Shown here piece after piece: positions 44,220 through 52,890 of a stretch of DNA of 64,000 nucleotides. Both the position numbers and the translations under genes were made by a program. The stretch comes from Deefgea salmonis. Lineage in GTDB: Bacteria; Pseudomonadota; Gammaproteobacteria; Burkholderiales; Chitinibacteraceae. The DNA is taken from the NCBI RefSeq assembly GCF_020531905.1, contig NZ_JAJAWG010000002.1, positions 477,276 through 541,275 of the forward strand. The letters run 5' to 3'. The stretch's first letter is position 1, and every line of letters begins with the position of its first letter. The notes under the pieces are model-generated. The model was not told where the DNA came from. It made no database searches and worked only from the letters and a program-made list of their open reading frames with translations.

Positions 44220-44404
44220 TCGTGAATCCTCATGACTGGCTCACAACGAAAAATTCGTGTCAGACTCAGCGCGAACAAATAGTACACCGATGAGCAGGTG
44301 AACTGATAAACAGTTTATACGTAGAGGAAAATCATAAGGGCGTGACTGATATTAGACAAGGCTAATAGCGTGAGGTGTTGGCATTTGCAGCCATTTTTGG
44401 AGTG

Positions 44405-44522
44405 AAACTGACAAAAAAAAGAAACCCCGACCTAAATAAAACCTGATCGGGGCCATATAGATGCTTCGAATCAACGAAGCCCCGCTCAGGGAGGAAAAGC
44501 GGGAGGTGCAGGGGCGCACCTG
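44405..44522 (-). ncRNA. Candidate small RNA downstream of ysxC
   Basis: On the minus strand four consecutive stem-loops fill about 115 bases: AGGTGC/GCACCT (44504-44521), CCCGCT/AGCGGG (44481-44503) with loop TTTCCTCCCTG, GCTTCG/CGAAGC (44463-44480), and a terminator stem CCCCGAT...TCGGGG (44425-44452) followed by TTTCTTTTTTTT. A sigma70-like promoter precedes it: TTGATG, 16 bases, TATCTT (44528-44555), overlapping the ysxC stop. The exposed CCTCCC loop could pair with ribosome binding sites. The position beside engB/ysxC recalls the Spot 42/ErsA locus of gammaproteobacteria; homology is not shown. The alternative is a structured 3' UTR of ysxC. Confidence 0.5.
44413..44452 (-). terminator. 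Intrinsic terminator of the ysxC/sRNA transcript
   Basis: The GC-rich six-pair stem with one mismatch and a further C-G pair is followed on the minus strand by TTTCTTTTTTTT. It separates ysxC from pilG. Confidence 0.75.
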
Positions 44523-44551
44523 TAATTAAGATAGTTTCTCAATCGCAAACA

Positions 44552-45190
44552 TCAAGAATTTGACTCGCCGCCGGTCGGGTCAAGCTCGTTTCTGAGCTCT
44601 AATGCTGCGGCAAACCAAGTACCAACCACTTGCTCAACTTCATCGACACCTTGTTTTTTAAGGCTTGAAAATAGCTGAACAGTAATCATGGCGTCATCAG
44701 CAAATTCAGCTTTTACTTTACGCAGCACTAATGCTTTTTCTTGATTATTTAATTTATCTGACTTGGTAAGTATGCAATGAATCGGCTTTCCTGTTGGGCG
44801 AAACCAACTGAGCATATTACGATCTAAATCAGTCAGTGGTCGACGGCTATCCATAATCAGCACTAAGCCAATTAAATTATCGCGATGCGATAAATACTGC
44901 GCCAACAAGCCTTGCCAGTGCTTACGAATTCGCTCAGGCACATCAGCATAACCATATCCGGGTAAATCGACTAAACGTCGTTCATTACCAAAATCAAAAT
45001 AATTAATATGCTGAGTACGCCCAGGCGTTTTTGATACGTAGGCGAGACGCGTAATGTTCGCGAGTGTATTAATTGCGCTAGATTTACCCGCATTTGAACG
45101 GCCAGCGAAAGCAACTTCGACCCCTTCATGAGGTAAAGTCTTTAAATCATTTACAGTAGTGAGGAACTGCAAGCCTTGAAATAGGGACAT
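44552..45190 (-). CDS. ysxC: Ribosome-biogenesis GTPase YsxC/EngB
   Basis: A 212-residue TrmE-Era-EngA-type GTPase needed for large ribosomal subunit assembly. G1 is GRSNAGKSS (about 30-38), G3 [12 protein letters not shown]4 TKSDK and G5 (SS) near residue 175. It is divergent from cytochrome c4, an arrangement common in beta- and gammaproteobacteria. A candidate small RNA or structured 3' region follows immediately. Confidence 0.95.
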   Translation of the reverse strand: MSLFQGLQFLTTVNDLKTLPHEGVEVAFAGRSNAGKSSAINTLANITRLAYVSKTPGRTQHINYFDFGNERRLVDLPGYGYADVPERIRKHWQGLLAQYLSHRDNLIGLVLIMDSRRPLTDLDRNMLSWFRPTGKPIHCILTKSDKLNNQEKALVLRKVKAEFADDAMITVQLFSSLKKQGVDEVEQVVGTWFAAALELRNELDPTGGESNS

Positions 45191-45298
45191 CTGTGGGTGC
45201 CATTGTGGTTTGTATCGGAGTCTTGCTATAGAATACCAGTATTTGAACGATTATCGTCGGCACCTTAGACTGACGTACTCCAACACGGGAGCGGATTT

Positions 45299-45913
45299 AT
45301 GCGCAGCATGTCTGTTGCAGTGAGCATTGCAGCACTTTTGATGATATCACCCGCCGCGATTTCGGCGATTGTTAAGGGCGATCCAAGCAAAGGCAAAGTC
45401 ATCGTTGACCAAGTCTGCGCGGCCTGTCATGGCGTAGATGGAAATAGCGTAGCGAGCGCAAATCCAAACCTAGCTGGACAACACCCAGAATATATCATTA
45501 AACAGTTGCAAGAATTTAAAAGTCAAAAGCGTAAAAATGCCATTATGCTTGGCATGGCTACGCCATTAACTGCGGCAGATATGGCCAATGTTGCGGCTTA
45601 CTATAGCAAGCAAACACCGAAAGCAATTGGCGCATCTGACAAGGCTTTAGTTGACGCTGGGCAAAAAATCTACCGAGGTGGCATTGCCGCCAAAAACGTA
45701 CCAGCCTGTATGGCTTGCCACGGCCCTTCTGGCGCGGGAATTCCAGTTCAATATCCACTTGTAAGCAGCCAGCATGCTGGTTATACCGCGGCCCAACTCA
45801 AAGCCTTCCGTGACGGTCAGCGTGATAACAGCGTGCCAATGATGGAAATCGCAGCCAAGCTCTCTGATGCTGAAATCAAAGCCGTGGCTGAATATATCCA
45901 ATCAATTCACTAA
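45299..45913 (+). CDS. Diheme cytochrome c4
   Basis: A 204-residue periplasmic electron carrier. A signal peptide (about 1-23) is followed by two class I cytochrome c domains with heme sites C40-AA-C43-H44 and C136-MA-C139-H140; axial Met ligands are plausible in MLGMATPL and VPMMEIAA. Cytochrome c4 delivers electrons to terminal oxidases, in Neisseriales often cbb3. It is followed at once by the cytochrome c maturation genes resB and ccsB, consistent with coordinated supply, though a terminator lies between. Confidence 0.93.
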   Translation: MRSMSVAVSIAALLMISPAAISAIVKGDPSKGKVIVDQVCAACHGVDGNSVASANPNLAGQHPEYIIKQLQEFKSQKRKNAIMLGMATPLTAADMANVAAYYSKQTPKAIGASDKALVDAGQKIYRGGIAAKNVPACMACHGPSGAGIPVQYPLVSSQHAGYTAAQLKAFRDGQRDNSVPMMEIAAKLSDAEIKAVAEYIQSIH

Positions 45914-45948
45914 GCGTTAATCGGAACTCATTTCGATTTACGCGTACT

Positions 45949-45972
45949 AAAGGGGGCGATTCGCCCCTTTTT
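45949..45972 (+). terminator. Terminator between cytochrome c4 and resB
   Basis: AAAGGGGGCGA / TCGCCCCTTT plus extra T. It ends only seven bases before the resB ATG, so it occupies the place where a ribosome site would be. Confidence 0.8.
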
Positions 45973-45978
45973 GATTTT

Positions 45979-48012
45979 ATGATGACCTCAAATACACTTT
46001 CATTTCGCCGCGCTCTCTTTGATTTATTATCATCGATGCGTTTTGCAATTAGTTTATTAACACTACTTGCGATTGCTTCTATTATTGGTACCGTGCTCAA
46101 GCAAAATGAGCCTTATGTTAATTATCGTGTTGAGTTTGGGGATTTTTGGTTTAGCATTTTTGAACCACTTGGCTTATTCGATGTTTATCATTCGATCTGG
46201 TTTTTACTTATTTTGGCATTTTTGGTTTTTTCAACCTGTCTGTGTATTTGGCGACATTTTCCAGGTGTCATTCGTGAAATACGTAGTTACCGTGACAAAG
46301 CCAGCGCCAATTCATTGCGTTTAATGTCGCACCATCATGAAATCAATCAGCCGCTCGCGCAAGAACAAGTTTGCCAACATCTCACTGAGCATGGTTATCG
46401 CTACCGATTGCGAACCGATGGTGATGCGACCTTAATTGCCGCTAAAAAAGGCAGTTGGCAGCGGCTGGGTTATTTATTTACGCATTCGGCCATCGTGGTT
46501 ATTTGTATTGGCGGTTTAATGGACGGCAATTTGCCATTAAAAGTCATGGAAATGCTGGATATTAAAACCGCTGAAACGCGCAATATACCGCAAAGTCAAA
46601 TTCCAGAAATGTCTCGCCTCGCGTCAAATAATTTGTCTTTCCGTGGCAATGTGAGTTTAAGTGAGGGCAGCTCTGCCAGCGTGGTATTTCTTAATTCAGG
46701 CAATGGCTATTTTGTTCAAGAACTACCCTTTATTTTAAAACTGAATAAATTTCATATTGAGCATTATTCAACGGGTATGCCTAAATTGTTTGCCAGTGAT
46801 ATTGATGTGCTTGATATTAAAACGGGCAAAGTCATTCAAAGTGGCACCATTAAAGTGAACCATCCTTTAGTTGTGGATGGCGTTGCCATTTATCAAGCCA
46901 GCTTTGGCGATGGCGGCTCTGGACTTGAGTTTGTGCAATGGGACTTATTGAGCAATGCCAAATCCAAATTGGCGGCTCAATCGCAAACCGAACTTGCGCT
47001 CACTGCAGGCCAAGCCAATTACCGCCTCGAAATTGGCGATCTACGCCCTTTTAATATTGAAACCTTAGATAAAACGGCAAATGGCAACACCTCAACAGTG
47101 GCCGTCTCCGCTTTGCAAACCGCATTAGCATCGGCGCAATCGGTGCATGGCGATCGGAATGTGCGTAATTTAGGGCCAACGATTCAATTTAAAGTGCGTG
47201 ATGATCGCGGGCAAGCGGTTGAATATCAGAACTATATGCAGCCATTTGTAGAAAATGACAGCAGCTATTTCATTACAGGTATGCGCCGCGAGGTCGCCTC
47301 ACCGTTTGCATTCACGCGTATACCACTAGATCAAGATATGCAGCTTGATGCGTTTATGCGCTTTAGATCGACGATCTTAAATGCCAAATTACATGCTGAC
47401 ATTGCGAAAAGAACCGCGGCTAAAGCCTTAAAGGCCGGTGGTGTTTCTGCCGATGGCGAGGCACAGTTTGCCGAAATTACCGAGGGCGTGTTGTTTCAGT
47501 TTAGCCAAGGCGGCTTTCCTGCCATTGAACGCTTCTTAGAGAAAAAAGTGCCACAAGCTGAGCGGCAAGTCGTCGCGCAAACCTACCTTAAAGTACTGCA
47601 AAGTGCGGCAATCGATGCGATGGAATTAGCGCAAACGCAAGCTGGCCTGCCAGTGACGCCAACCGATAATGCGCAGTACCGATTTTTGATGGATAGTTTG
47701 GTGGCCACCAGCAGTTTGTTTGATTACGGCACACCGGCTGTTTTGCAGCTAACCGGCTTTAATGAAGTGAAATCGAGTGGCTTTCAGCTCACCCGCTCGC
47801 CCGGTAAAAACGTGGTTTATTTAGGCTCTTTATTATTAATCATCGGTATTTTCTGCATGTTTTATATTCGAGAAAATCGTTTATGGATCAGAATTAGCCC
47901 TCATGCCACGTTGATGGCGATGAGTAGCAATCGCAAAACTGACGACTTAGATCGTGAGTTTGCCGCTCATATCGAGCACCTTGCACCAAACCAGCAACAA
48001 GCCCCACTTTGA
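45979..48012 (+). CDS. resB: System II cytochrome c biogenesis protein ResB/Ccs1
   Basis: A 677-residue membrane protein that, with CcsA/ResC, carries heme across the membrane and ligates it to apocytochromes. Membrane segments lie near 20-40, 75-95 and 155-175, then a large periplasmic domain (about 190-610) and a last helix (about 612-635). LLSSMRFAISLLTLLAIAS and GTVLKQNEPYVNY are typical of the family. The periplasmic domain carries an insert rich in Ala/Gln around 460-560 (RTAAKALKAGG region). The start region lacks a Shine-Dalgarno site because a terminator hairpin precedes it. Confidence 0.93.
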   Translation: MMTSNTLSFRRALFDLLSSMRFAISLLTLLAIASIIGTVLKQNEPYVNYRVEFGDFWFSIFEPLGLFDVYHSIWFLLILAFLVFSTCLCIWRHFPGVIREIRSYRDKASANSLRLMSHHHEINQPLAQEQVCQHLTEHGYRYRLRTDGDATLIAAKKGSWQRLGYLFTHSAIVVICIGGLMDGNLPLKVMEMLDIKTAETRNIPQSQIPEMSRLASNNLSFRGNVSLSEGSSASVVFLNSGNGYFVQELPFILKLNKFHIEHYSTGMPKLFASDIDVLDIKTGKVIQSGTIKVNHPLVVDGVAIYQASFGDGGSGLEFVQWDLLSNAKSKLAAQSQTELALTAGQANYRLEIGDLRPFNIETLDKTANGNTSTVAVSALQTALASAQSVHGDRNVRNLGPTIQFKVRDDRGQAVEYQNYMQPFVENDSSYFITGMRREVASPFAFTRIPLDQDMQLDAFMRFRSTILNAKLHADIAKRTAAKALKAGGVSADGEAQFAEITEGVLFQFSQGGFPAIERFLEKKVPQAERQVVAQTYLKVLQSAAIDAMELAQTQAGLPVTPTDNAQYRFLMDSLVATSSLFDYGTPAVLQLTGFNEVKSSGFQLTRSPGKNVVYLGSLLLIIGIFCMFYIRENRLWIRISPHATLMAMSSNRKTDDLDREFAAHIEHLAPNQQQAPL

Positions 48013-48022
48013 GAGCCTTTGT

Positions 48023-49150
48023 ATGAATTCGCTAAGTTTGAAAAATCGACGTTTTAATACTGCTGATGTGCTGTTTACGCTGTTTATCGTGGTAATCGCC
48101 TTGGTCTCGTGGCAGAAATACCACAGTTTTCTTGATTATTATGAACAAGGTATTTTGATTGGGGCTGTGGCGGGGCTGTGTTGGTTTGGCTGGTTTTGGC
48201 CGGCGATGCGGGTGTTCTTTCCCGTTTGCGGCATCATTGCGCTCGGTGCCATTGAACTCTATGCCGGCGACTTAAGCCGTGGGCAAACCGAGTTTTGGCT
48301 GAAGTATCTACTTTCAAGTCAATCGGCTGTGATGTGGATGTGCGTGCTGTTTTTCCTGGCCACCATCCTGTACTGGCTTGGTTTATTGCGCCAATCGGCC
48401 ACCGCACTGAGTATTGCTTCGGGCTTAACATGGGCTGCAGCAGGCGCAGCGATGATTTCCAAGCTGGTTCGCTGGTACGAAAGCTATTTAATCGGTGCCG
48501 ATGTCGGGCATATTCCGGTCTCCAATTTATATGAAGTTTTCATTCTATTTTGCTTGATGACCGCTTTGATGTATCTATATTACGAAGCGCAATTTGCGGC
48601 CAAAACCATGGGGGCTTTTGTGCTCTTGGTGATTTCGGCGGCAGTTGGTTTTATTATTTGGTACTCATTAGATCGTCAAGCGCATGAAATTCAACCGCTG
48701 ATTCCTGCGCTGCAATCGTGGTGGATGAAAATCCACGTCCCGGCCAACTTTATCGGTTATGGCAGTTTTGCGATTGCCTCAATGCTCGGAATCGCACAAC
48801 TACTCTCTGCTCGCGGCATTCTCACTACAAAACTACCCAGTTACGACACCTTGGGCGAGGTGATGTATAAAGCGATCGCCGTAGGTTTTTTGTTTTTTAC
48901 CATCGCCACCGTACTCGGTGCAATGTGGGCCGCTGATGCTTGGGGTGGCTATTGGAGTTGGGACCCTAAGGAAACTTGGGCGCTGATCGTTTGGCTCAAT
49001 TATGCCGCTTGGTTACACGTTCGATTAATCAAAGGCTGGCGGGGTGATATTTTGGCGTGGTGGGCGGTTATTGGACTGTTTGTTACCACGTTTGCCTTTA
49101 TCGGCGTCAATATGTTTTTATCCGGGCTGCACTCTTACGGCGGGCTCTAA
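48023..49150 (+). CDS. ccsB: System II cytochrome c biogenesis protein CcsB (CcsA/ResC family)
   Basis: A 375-residue membrane heme handler, start at 48023 (a longer frame overlaps resB). About eight membrane helices and the periplasmic tryptophan-rich WWD heme-binding motif WGGYWSWDPKETWALIVW (about 305-322), flanked by conserved His residues. It partners the ResB protein encoded ten bases upstream to form the cytochrome c synthetase. A strong terminator follows. Confidence 0.94.
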   Translation: MNSLSLKNRRFNTADVLFTLFIVVIALVSWQKYHSFLDYYEQGILIGAVAGLCWFGWFWPAMRVFFPVCGIIALGAIELYAGDLSRGQTEFWLKYLLSSQSAVMWMCVLFFLATILYWLGLLRQSATALSIASGLTWAAAGAAMISKLVRWYESYLIGADVGHIPVSNLYEVFILFCLMTALMYLYYEAQFAAKTMGAFVLLVISAAVGFIIWYSLDRQAHEIQPLIPALQSWWMKIHVPANFIGYGSFAIASMLGIAQLLSARGILTTKLPSYDTLGEVMYKAIAVGFLFFTIATVLGAMWAADAWGGYWSWDPKETWALIVWLNYAAWLHVRLIKGWRGDILAWWAVIGLFVTTFAFIGVNMFLSGLHSYGGL

Positions 49151-49163
49151 ATAACGACAGATA

Positions 49164-49197
49164 AAAAGCCGCTCATCTTATGAGCGGCTTTTTTTAT
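49164..49197 (+). terminator. Intrinsic terminator after ccsB
   Basis: AAAAGCCGCTCA / TGAGCGGCTTTT hairpin ending in seven T residues. Confidence 0.92.
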
Positions 49198-49250
49198 TGC
49201 ACTGCAACCATGACAAGGTCTTGAATGAAGAAACATTCTGCGAGGTCATC

Positions 49251-49508
49251 ATGGAAAGTACTTTTTATGAAAAAACAGCAGTCGGCATTAGCGAAATCAG
49301 CACACGTAGTCAGCAGCTTAATTTTAAAGAACGACAACTGCTGATCTTGATCGATGGCAAAATCAGTGTTGCGGCGCTCACTCAACTGATGCCGCTGGCT
49401 GATCTACTCCTGAGGCTAGAAAAACTACAAATGGCGGGCATGATTACATGCTCAGTGGCCAAACAAGGCAAAAAGACCGCATTCACCGAGAAATCTTTAG
49501 ATCCATAG
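49251..49508 (+). CDS. Small protein related to the N-terminus of its neighbour
   Basis: An 85-residue protein starting at 49251 with GAGG eight bases upstream. It shares with the protein at 49815 the pattern F-x-K-T-x-x-G-x-x-E-(I/V)-x-T-R, then LRQLL-type (ERQLLILIDGK versus LRQLLIMIDGQ) and a following leucine-rich helix. The size and pattern suggest a compact helix-turn-helix or winged-helix-like domain. No signal peptide. Function unknown; probably a local duplication that kept only the first domain. Confidence 0.6.
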   Translation: MESTFYEKTAVGISEISTRSQQLNFKERQLLILIDGKISVAALTQLMPLADLLLRLEKLQMAGMITCSVAKQGKKTAFTEKSLDP

Positions 49509-49814
49509 CAAAACCACATGACAAGCAAAGGCTTCAGCTCAAAAAGGTTGTCACTTTACAACACTTATTGCCCCCGTATTTCATTTGATTATCGATCAAT
49601 ACCCGCTTCAATCGAGCCGCAATCTCAGTTCAAAATGAGCCCTAAAGCATTAAAATCTAAGCCATTTATGCCATCAAGAATCAATATTCAGCCAATAATC
49701 CCCACCCTAAGAATGGTCCATCGCAGTATATATTTTCAATCATGCAAGGCGTATCCCCGATACTATTAGGTTCTAATTATATGTAAGCTGACGAAAAGGC
49801 ATACAGAGGTAGTA
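49509..49814 (+). other. Intergenic region between the two related small genes
   Basis: AT-rich with scattered stops. A frame at 49518-49769 has no ribosome site and an unlikely composition, so it is not called. No hairpin terminator or repeat was seen. It should carry the promoter of the gene at 49815. Confidence 0.45.
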
Positions 49815-50345
49815 ATGAATCACAATTCTATTTTCAGCAAAACCGACGCAGGCTTAAACGAAGTCAAAACCCGCAGCCCAGGCTTTCCGATTCGATTGCG
49901 ACAACTGTTAATCATGATCGACGGCCAGAAACGCGTTGAGGAGCTGCTCGCATTACAGCCCGATCGCAATGAACTGCAAAAACAATTACAGCAATTGATG
50001 GATTTACATCTCATTCTTGAGCACGCTGGTTACGCAAGCCATACGCCGTCAGCGCCTATAGCGCCATCACCCGCCACACAATCCATTGCTAACGCAACAC
50101 CAGCGAGCCGAACACTACCTAGCGCCAGTGCCAGACTCAAAATTCGTCGCATCATCCATATGACTGACCAAGCGTACTTATCCAATAAGCTCGAATTTAT
50201 GCTGAGCGATGTATTTGACGCGCTAAGCAGCTATGAAGAGCTACAATTTTGCATTGAGCGCTGGCAAAAAGCCTTAAAAGAAGCCGGCCACAGCGATATG
50301 GCCGATGCTTATCTGTATCAAGTTAAAGCGGCGATGGCGAGCTAA
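49815..50345 (+). CDS. Hypothetical two-part protein, paralogue of the preceding small gene
   Basis: A 176-residue soluble protein. Residues 1-75 match the preceding 85-residue protein in pattern (FSKTDAGLNEVKTRS, RQLLIMIDGQKRVEEL). A Pro/Ala/Ser-rich linker (about 77-100) leads to a helical C-terminal part (about 105-176) with SNKLEFMLSDVFDALSSYEE. The start is preceded by AGAGGTAGTA. Its 3' end overlaps the convergent GTPase gene by 23 bases. Similar small proteins occur in betaproteobacteria without an assigned role; I cannot name a function. Confidence 0.6.
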   Translation: MNHNSIFSKTDAGLNEVKTRSPGFPIRLRQLLIMIDGQKRVEELLALQPDRNELQKQLQQLMDLHLILEHAGYASHTPSAPIAPSPATQSIANATPASRTLPSASARLKIRRIIHMTDQAYLSNKLEFMLSDVFDALSSYEELQFCIERWQKALKEAGHSDMADAYLYQVKAAMAS

Positions 50346-51399
50346 TGAGTGTTGCCAGCAAAGCTTGCTGCAATGGTTGCCAATCGGGCGCTTGATCGCT
50401 TTGCACAATCACCTCAAAACGACTATCACGCCGATAAGCCGCAGGGGCGGCGCTGGTCATGCTATCCACCCAATCCAGGCGATACCAATCACGCTCGGTA
50501 TGAAAAATACCTTTGGCACGCGTTAGCCCCTGCAAATTTAAATCACTATTTTGCGGCAATGCCGTCAATAAATCAGCGACCTTACTACTACTAAAAACCA
50601 CTTCCGGCGGGAAAATCCAACCACAACTGTGCGAGCCGAGGCTCGATTGCATTTTACAAATGGGCCAGCTCGTCACTTCAGCCTCAATATCAGCCGATTT
50701 GCTGACGACTGAGGAATGGGTTTGCTGACTCGAAGTGTAGCGCCCCACTTGGGCATGCGCGCCCGAATGCGGCACCGGCCAACGCTCAGGGTGTAACTCT
50801 AAATCGAGTAAGCCAAGATCAAACTGCCCCTTAATCGCCCGCGTAATGGCCAACTTAGGCGGAAAAAAAGCCGCAGCCATCGCTTCAGCGCGCACAATTT
50901 GCGCTTCATCGGCCACATCACACTTATTAATCACCAAGACATCGGCCAATTGCAATTGATCGCGCCAAGTTTCGTGCGAGTAATAACGCGAATCTTCCAA
51001 CTGCCGAGGATCGAGCAAGCACACCACCGCACGCACTTCAAAAGCACTAGCAAGCATTGGGTCACGTAGCAAATCAATAATACCCGCCGGGTGTCCCAAG
51101 CCAGAAGGCTCAATCAATAAGCGATCTGGACGTATACCCCTTGCCAACTTCCCCAGAGTCACCCGCAGCATCGGGCTAGTGGTGCAGCAAATACAACCGC
51201 CGGGCACTTCGGCCACTTGCAAGCCATCGCCAGCGCTCGACAACGTCGCACCATCAATGCCCACCTCACCAAATTCATTGACGACAATCGCCCAATATTC
51301 ATCGGCCGGCTTTTGTGCCAACAAATTCATCAATGCCGTGGTTTTACCAACCCCTAAAAAACCAGTAATTAAATTAACGGGGATCACGCTTGCGGTCAT
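50323..51399 (-). CDS. COG0523 (CobW/YjiA-type) metal-chaperone GTPase
   Basis: A 358-residue G3E-family P-loop GTPase, start taken at 51399 (three codons inside the longest frame). Walker A is GFLGVGKTT (about 13-21), the metal-binding motif C-x-C-C is GGCICCTTS (about 66-73), the Mg/base motif NKCD is near 150, and a CobW C-terminal domain (about 240-350) includes AKGIFHTERDWYRLDWVD. A short His-rich segment (TSSQQTHSS) separates the domains. The family delivers zinc, cobalt or other metals to target enzymes; which metal cannot be told here. No zinc-regulator site was recognised upstream; a palindromic repeat lies between it and pth. Confidence 0.87.
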   Translation of the reverse strand: MTASVIPVNLITGFLGVGKTTALMNLLAQKPADEYWAIVVNEFGEVGIDGATLSSAGDGLQVAEVPGGCICCTTSPMLRVTLGKLARGIRPDRLLIEPSGLGHPAGIIDLLRDPMLASAFEVRAVVCLLDPRQLEDSRYYSHETWRDQLQLADVLVINKCDVADEAQIVRAEAMAAAFFPPKLAITRAIKGQFDLGLLDLELHPERWPVPHSGAHAQVGRYTSSQQTHSSVVSKSADIEAEVTSWPICKMQSSLGSHSCGWIFPPEVVFSSSKVADLLTALPQNSDLNLQGLTRAKGIFHTERDWYRLDWVDSMTSAAPAAYRRDSRFEVIVQSDQAPDWQPLQQALLATLISSPSPL

Positions 51400-51411
51400 A
51401 CAAATCATCCA

Positions 51412-51462
51412 TGGGTATATAACTAAGAGGCTTTATCTACAAAGCTTAAAACCAAATACCTA
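51412..51462. repeat. Short palindromic element, copy 8
   Basis: A 51-bp element with ends TGGGTATATAACTAAG and CCAAATACCTA. It fills the gap between the GTPase start and the pth stop; the pth stop codon TAG (51460-51462, minus strand) is the terminal TAG of the element. Confidence 0.7.
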
Positions 51463-52074
51463 GTCTTTTTTCGGTTCAGGTTTATGTTCGCGCTTTTTTG
51501 CATCATCCGTGTGCAAGATGCTCATTGCAGCACCGGTTTCACCGATCACGATCTTTGGCATCACCAGCAAAGATTTATTAATGGCATCATCAATCAAGTC
51601 TTGCTCTTCACGTCGTGGTGGCTTAAGCACAAAATTAGCCACTTCATTTTTATTACCCGGGTGACCGATTCCTAGGCGCAAACGCCAAAAATCAGCAGTC
51701 GACAGATGAGACTGAATGTCTTTTAAACCATTATGTCCGCCATTACCCCCGCCTTTTTTCAGCTTCACTAAGCCCGGCGCAATATCGAGTTCATCATGGA
51801 CGACTAGAATTTCATCGGGCATGATTTTATAAAACTGCGCCAATGCCACCACAGCCAAACCACTGCGATTCATAAAAGTTTGCGGCTGCAATAACCAAAC
51901 ATCGTGGTTAGCAATTTTAACTTTGCCGCACAAGCCATGAAATTTACTGTCATGGCGTAAAAAAATCGGTCCATCACGTGCCAGAAGATCCAGCAACCAA
52001 AATCCGGCATTATGCCGCGTTGCCGCGTATTCACCACCTGGATTACCCAAACCTACGATTAACTTAATCGCCAT
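51460..52074 (-). CDS. pth: Peptidyl-tRNA hydrolase
   Basis: Releases tRNA from peptidyl-tRNA dropped from the ribosome; essential. The 204 residues start at 52074 ([13 protein letters not shown]) with GGGGA eleven bases upstream; an 18-codon upstream extension is not family-like. [19 protein letters not shown] holds the catalytic His and Asn region, and MNRSGLAV and [12 protein letters not shown] follow. The C-terminal tail ([12 protein letters not shown]) is a little longer and more charged than usual, and the TAG stop coincides with the end of a palindromic repeat, so the tail may have been altered by insertion. Confidence 0.95.
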   Translation of the reverse strand: MAIKLIVGLGNPGGEYAATRHNAGFWLLDLLARDGPIFLRHDSKFHGLCGKVKIANHDVWLLQPQTFMNRSGLAVVALAQFYKIMPDEILVVHDELDIAPGLVKLKKGGGNGGHNGLKDIQSHLSTADFWRLRLGIGHPGNKNEVANFVLKPPRREEQDLIDDAINKSLLVMPKIVIGETGAAMSILHTDDAKKREHKPEPKKD

Positions 52075-52148
52075 CTTATTTTCCCCAGTCTCGAGTACAC
52101 CATCACTACCAGACTCACTACATCGCACAAATCAATCTTGAGTAGACA

Positions 52149-52177
52149 TAAAAAAACCCGCTGAATCAGCGGGTTTG
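52149..52177 (-). terminator. Intrinsic terminator of rplY
   Basis: AAACCCGCTGA / TCAGCGGGTTT followed by T residues on the minus strand. Confidence 0.88.
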
Positions 52178-52196
52178 ATGAACTGCGAAGGTTAAA

Positions 52197-52775
52197 TTAA
52201 CCTTTAGCGCCGTTCAACATAGAAACGGCCAAGTCAGCACCGCGTAATAACGATACCAATTGAACGCCTTCTGGCAATGCGATGTCAGATAAGTGAACTG
52301 ACAAGTTACCAACCGCCAATTTAGACTGGTCAACAGTAATGAATTCTGGCAGTTTCGAAGCAACGCAACGAACCATCACTTCTTTCAATACATTGCTGAT
52401 TGCGCCGCCTTGCATTTTAACGCCGAGGCAAACATCGCCATCAACGAAGTGCAATGGCACACGCAATTCAACAACAGACTCAGCGCTAACGCGTTGGAAG
52501 TCGATATGTTGAACTTGTTGTTTGAACGGATGGTATTGAACAGCACGAACCAAAACTTGTTCCGCAGCACCATCATCAACCGACAATTGGATCAATGCAG
52601 TGTGGAATTTTTCGTCTTGCAATGTGTAGTACATGCTGTTGTGATCCAAGTTGATCGCAACGGCTTCAGCAGAACCACCGTAAACGATACCTGGCAATTG
52701 ACCGGCTTTACGCAGGCGGCGGCTCGCACCAGTGCCCTGCTTTGCGCGGCTTGTAGCTTTTAATTCAAAAGTCAT
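52197..52775 (-). CDS. rplY: Ribosomal protein bL25 (long, Ctc type)
   Basis: A 5S-rRNA-binding ribosomal protein of 192 residues in the long form: N-terminal L25 domain (about 1-92, with GTGASRRLRKAGQLPGIVYGG) and the C-terminal TL5/Ctc beta domain (about 95-185, VPLHFVDGD...). The start at 52775 is preferred because GGAG lies seven bases before it; the ATG six bases earlier overlaps the spacing. It follows prs after a hairpin and precedes pth, the standard order. Confidence 0.94.
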   Translation of the reverse strand: MTFELKATSRAKQGTGASRRLRKAGQLPGIVYGGSAEAVAINLDHNSMYYTLQDEKFHTALIQLSVDDGAAEQVLVRAVQYHPFKQQVQHIDFQRVSAESVVELRVPLHFVDGDVCLGVKMQGGAISNVLKEVMVRCVASKLPEFITVDQSKLAVGNLSVHLSDIALPEGVQLVSLLRGADLAVSMLNGAKG

Positions 52776-52795
52776 TGTCATACTCCAGTACAGAT

Positions 52796-52831
52796 AAAAA
52801 CATCAGCCCCCCGCGACCAGAGAAGCTGATG
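52796..52831 (-). terminator. Hairpin with T run between prs and rplY
   Basis: On the minus strand CATCAGC pairs with GCTGATG across a GC-rich loop, followed by TTTTTATC, ending 21 bases before the rplY start. It can be the prs terminator or an attenuator controlling rplY. Confidence 0.6.
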
Positions 52832-52890
52832 ATTCGAGGGAAAACCCCTCTGAATTCTTGCGGGGTTACCAAGGTAAACCCGTTTGTGCA

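Noticed and set aside
49518..49769. 83-codon frame between the two small paralogues
   Set aside because: No ribosome site, odd composition and no supporting context.
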